A DNA stretch of 64,000 bases, taken from Roseinatronobacter ekhonensis. Lineage in GTDB: Bacteria > Pseudomonadota > Alphaproteobacteria > Rhodobacterales > Rhodobacteraceae. The translations under genes and the position numbers were made by a program. Below, piece after piece: positions 63,748 through 64,000 of this stretch (position 1 is the stretch's first letter; every line of letters starts with the position of its first letter). The DNA lies in assembly GCF_900499075.1 (NCBI RefSeq), contig NZ_UIHC01000009.1, positions 1 through 64,000 of the forward strand, in the 5' to 3' direction. The notes beneath the pieces were generated by a model, which worked only from the letters and a program-made list of their open reading frames with translations, was not told the DNA's origin and did not search any database.

Positions 63748-64000
63748 ATGCTGGACGCAAGCCAACCGATGCGGCTGCAAAGCTACCTGTGCGGCGCGTG
63801 GCGCGACGGGCGCGGCGCGTATAAGCCGCTGCTGGATGCCGCGACGGGGGCAGTGGTCGCCGAAATTGACGCGACCGGTTTGGACATGGCCGAGGCGTTA
63901 GAGCATGGCCGCCGCGCGGGTGCCGCGTTGCGCGCCATGACCGTGCATGAGCGCGCCCTGATGCTGAAAGCGATCGGGCTGGCGCTGCTGGATCAGAAGG
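63748..64000 (+). CDS. paaZ: Oxepin-CoA hydrolase/aldehyde dehydrogenase PaaZ, 5' part only
   Basis: The first 84 codons; the gene continues beyond the window. LQSYLCGAWRDGRGAYKPLL and DATGAVVAEIDATGLD-type sequence (LLDAATGAVVAEIDATGLD) match the aldehyde dehydrogenase N-terminus of PaaZ. The full enzyme opens the oxepin ring and oxidises the semialdehyde. Start ATG 63748 with AAAGGA upstream. The hydratase domain, expected at the C-terminus, is not visible here. Confidence 0.9.
   Translation, partial: MLDASQPMRLQSYLCGAWRDGRGAYKPLLDAATGAVVAEIDATGLDMAEALEHGRRAGAALRAMTVHERALMLKAIGLALLDQK

Noticed and set aside
57879-64000. Phenylacetate genes as a recently acquired island
   Set aside because: Base composition and codon use look like the rest of the window and no mobile element borders it.

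Overview
This 64 kb window is GC-rich, densely coded chromosomal DNA from an alphaproteobacterium, almost certainly a member of the Rhodobacteraceae. The support is the gene set: CckA-type hybrid kinase, MipZ, CarD, a SUV3-like RNA helicase, an alpha/beta hydrolase-OsmC fusion, a zinc-free L31, a glnB-glnA operon and a tellurium-resistance permease beside rpe-gph. Nearly everything is housekeeping or ordinary accessory metabolism. I see no prophage, CRISPR array, rRNA operon or plasmid backbone. The only mobile DNA is a dead IS630-type transposase end at the left edge.

Layout. 1-201: transposase remnant with an amber stop. 0.27-6.4 kb (+): cckA, then the coupled cobT-cobS-cobC-cobU genes for the cobalamin nucleotide loop, then an EamA transporter. 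6.4-12.2 kb (-): yebC, carD, fdxA, an Hsp15-like S4 protein, a SUV3-like helicase and a TPR protein. 12.3-14.7 kb: SCP2 protein, two hydrolases. 14.8-17.1 kb (+): a sulfide/persulfide operon (metallo-beta-lactamase-fold dioxygenase, two YeeE/YedE half-transporters, DUF442 protein) with a recognisable promoter. 17.2-24.2 kb: an isolated FliM-like gene and a lytic-transglycosylase lipoprotein (-), gatB, a PagL-like deacylase and a DUF4177 protein (+), then pheS and mgtE (-). 24.4-31.6 kb: a GGDEF protein, a succinate-semialdehyde dehydrogenase, glnB-glnA, a split Nnr pair and a Hint-domain protein. 31.8-36.5 kb: tRNA-Leu, a membrane alpha/beta hydrolase, tig, an RTX protein and rpsO.

36.6-39.7 kb (-) holds one half of the phenylacetate pathway, paaG-paaI-paaK-tetR, with tightly abutting genes. 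39.9-54.2 kb holds meaB, rpmB, tRNA-Arg, a DEAD-box helicase, tRNA-Gly, a J-domain protein, bolA, oxyR, lipA, rpe, gph, a frameshifted tellurium-resistance permease, guaB, a TauE exporter, a cupin, rplS, rpmE and mipZ. 54.5-57.7 kb (-) is a complete TRAP transporter. 57.9-64 kb (+) is the other phenylacetate half: paaX, then paaJ-A-B-C-D-E and the start of paaZ, which runs off the window.

How the genes fit together. PaaK activates phenylacetate to its CoA thioester; PaaABCE (helped by PaaD) epoxidises the ring; PaaG isomerises to the oxepin; PaaZ opens it; PaaJ does thiolysis; PaaI rescues CoA. The two halves lie about 18 kb apart and appear to have different regulators: a TetR protein with a perfect 14-bp palindrome before paaG, and PaaX with a large inverted repeat between paaX and paaJ. 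The most interesting signals are these operators, several structured leaders (rplS, rpsO, tig, mgtE), the split Nnr, the Hint protein that lacks its nucleophile, and the orphan FliM. I found no clearly new biological system.
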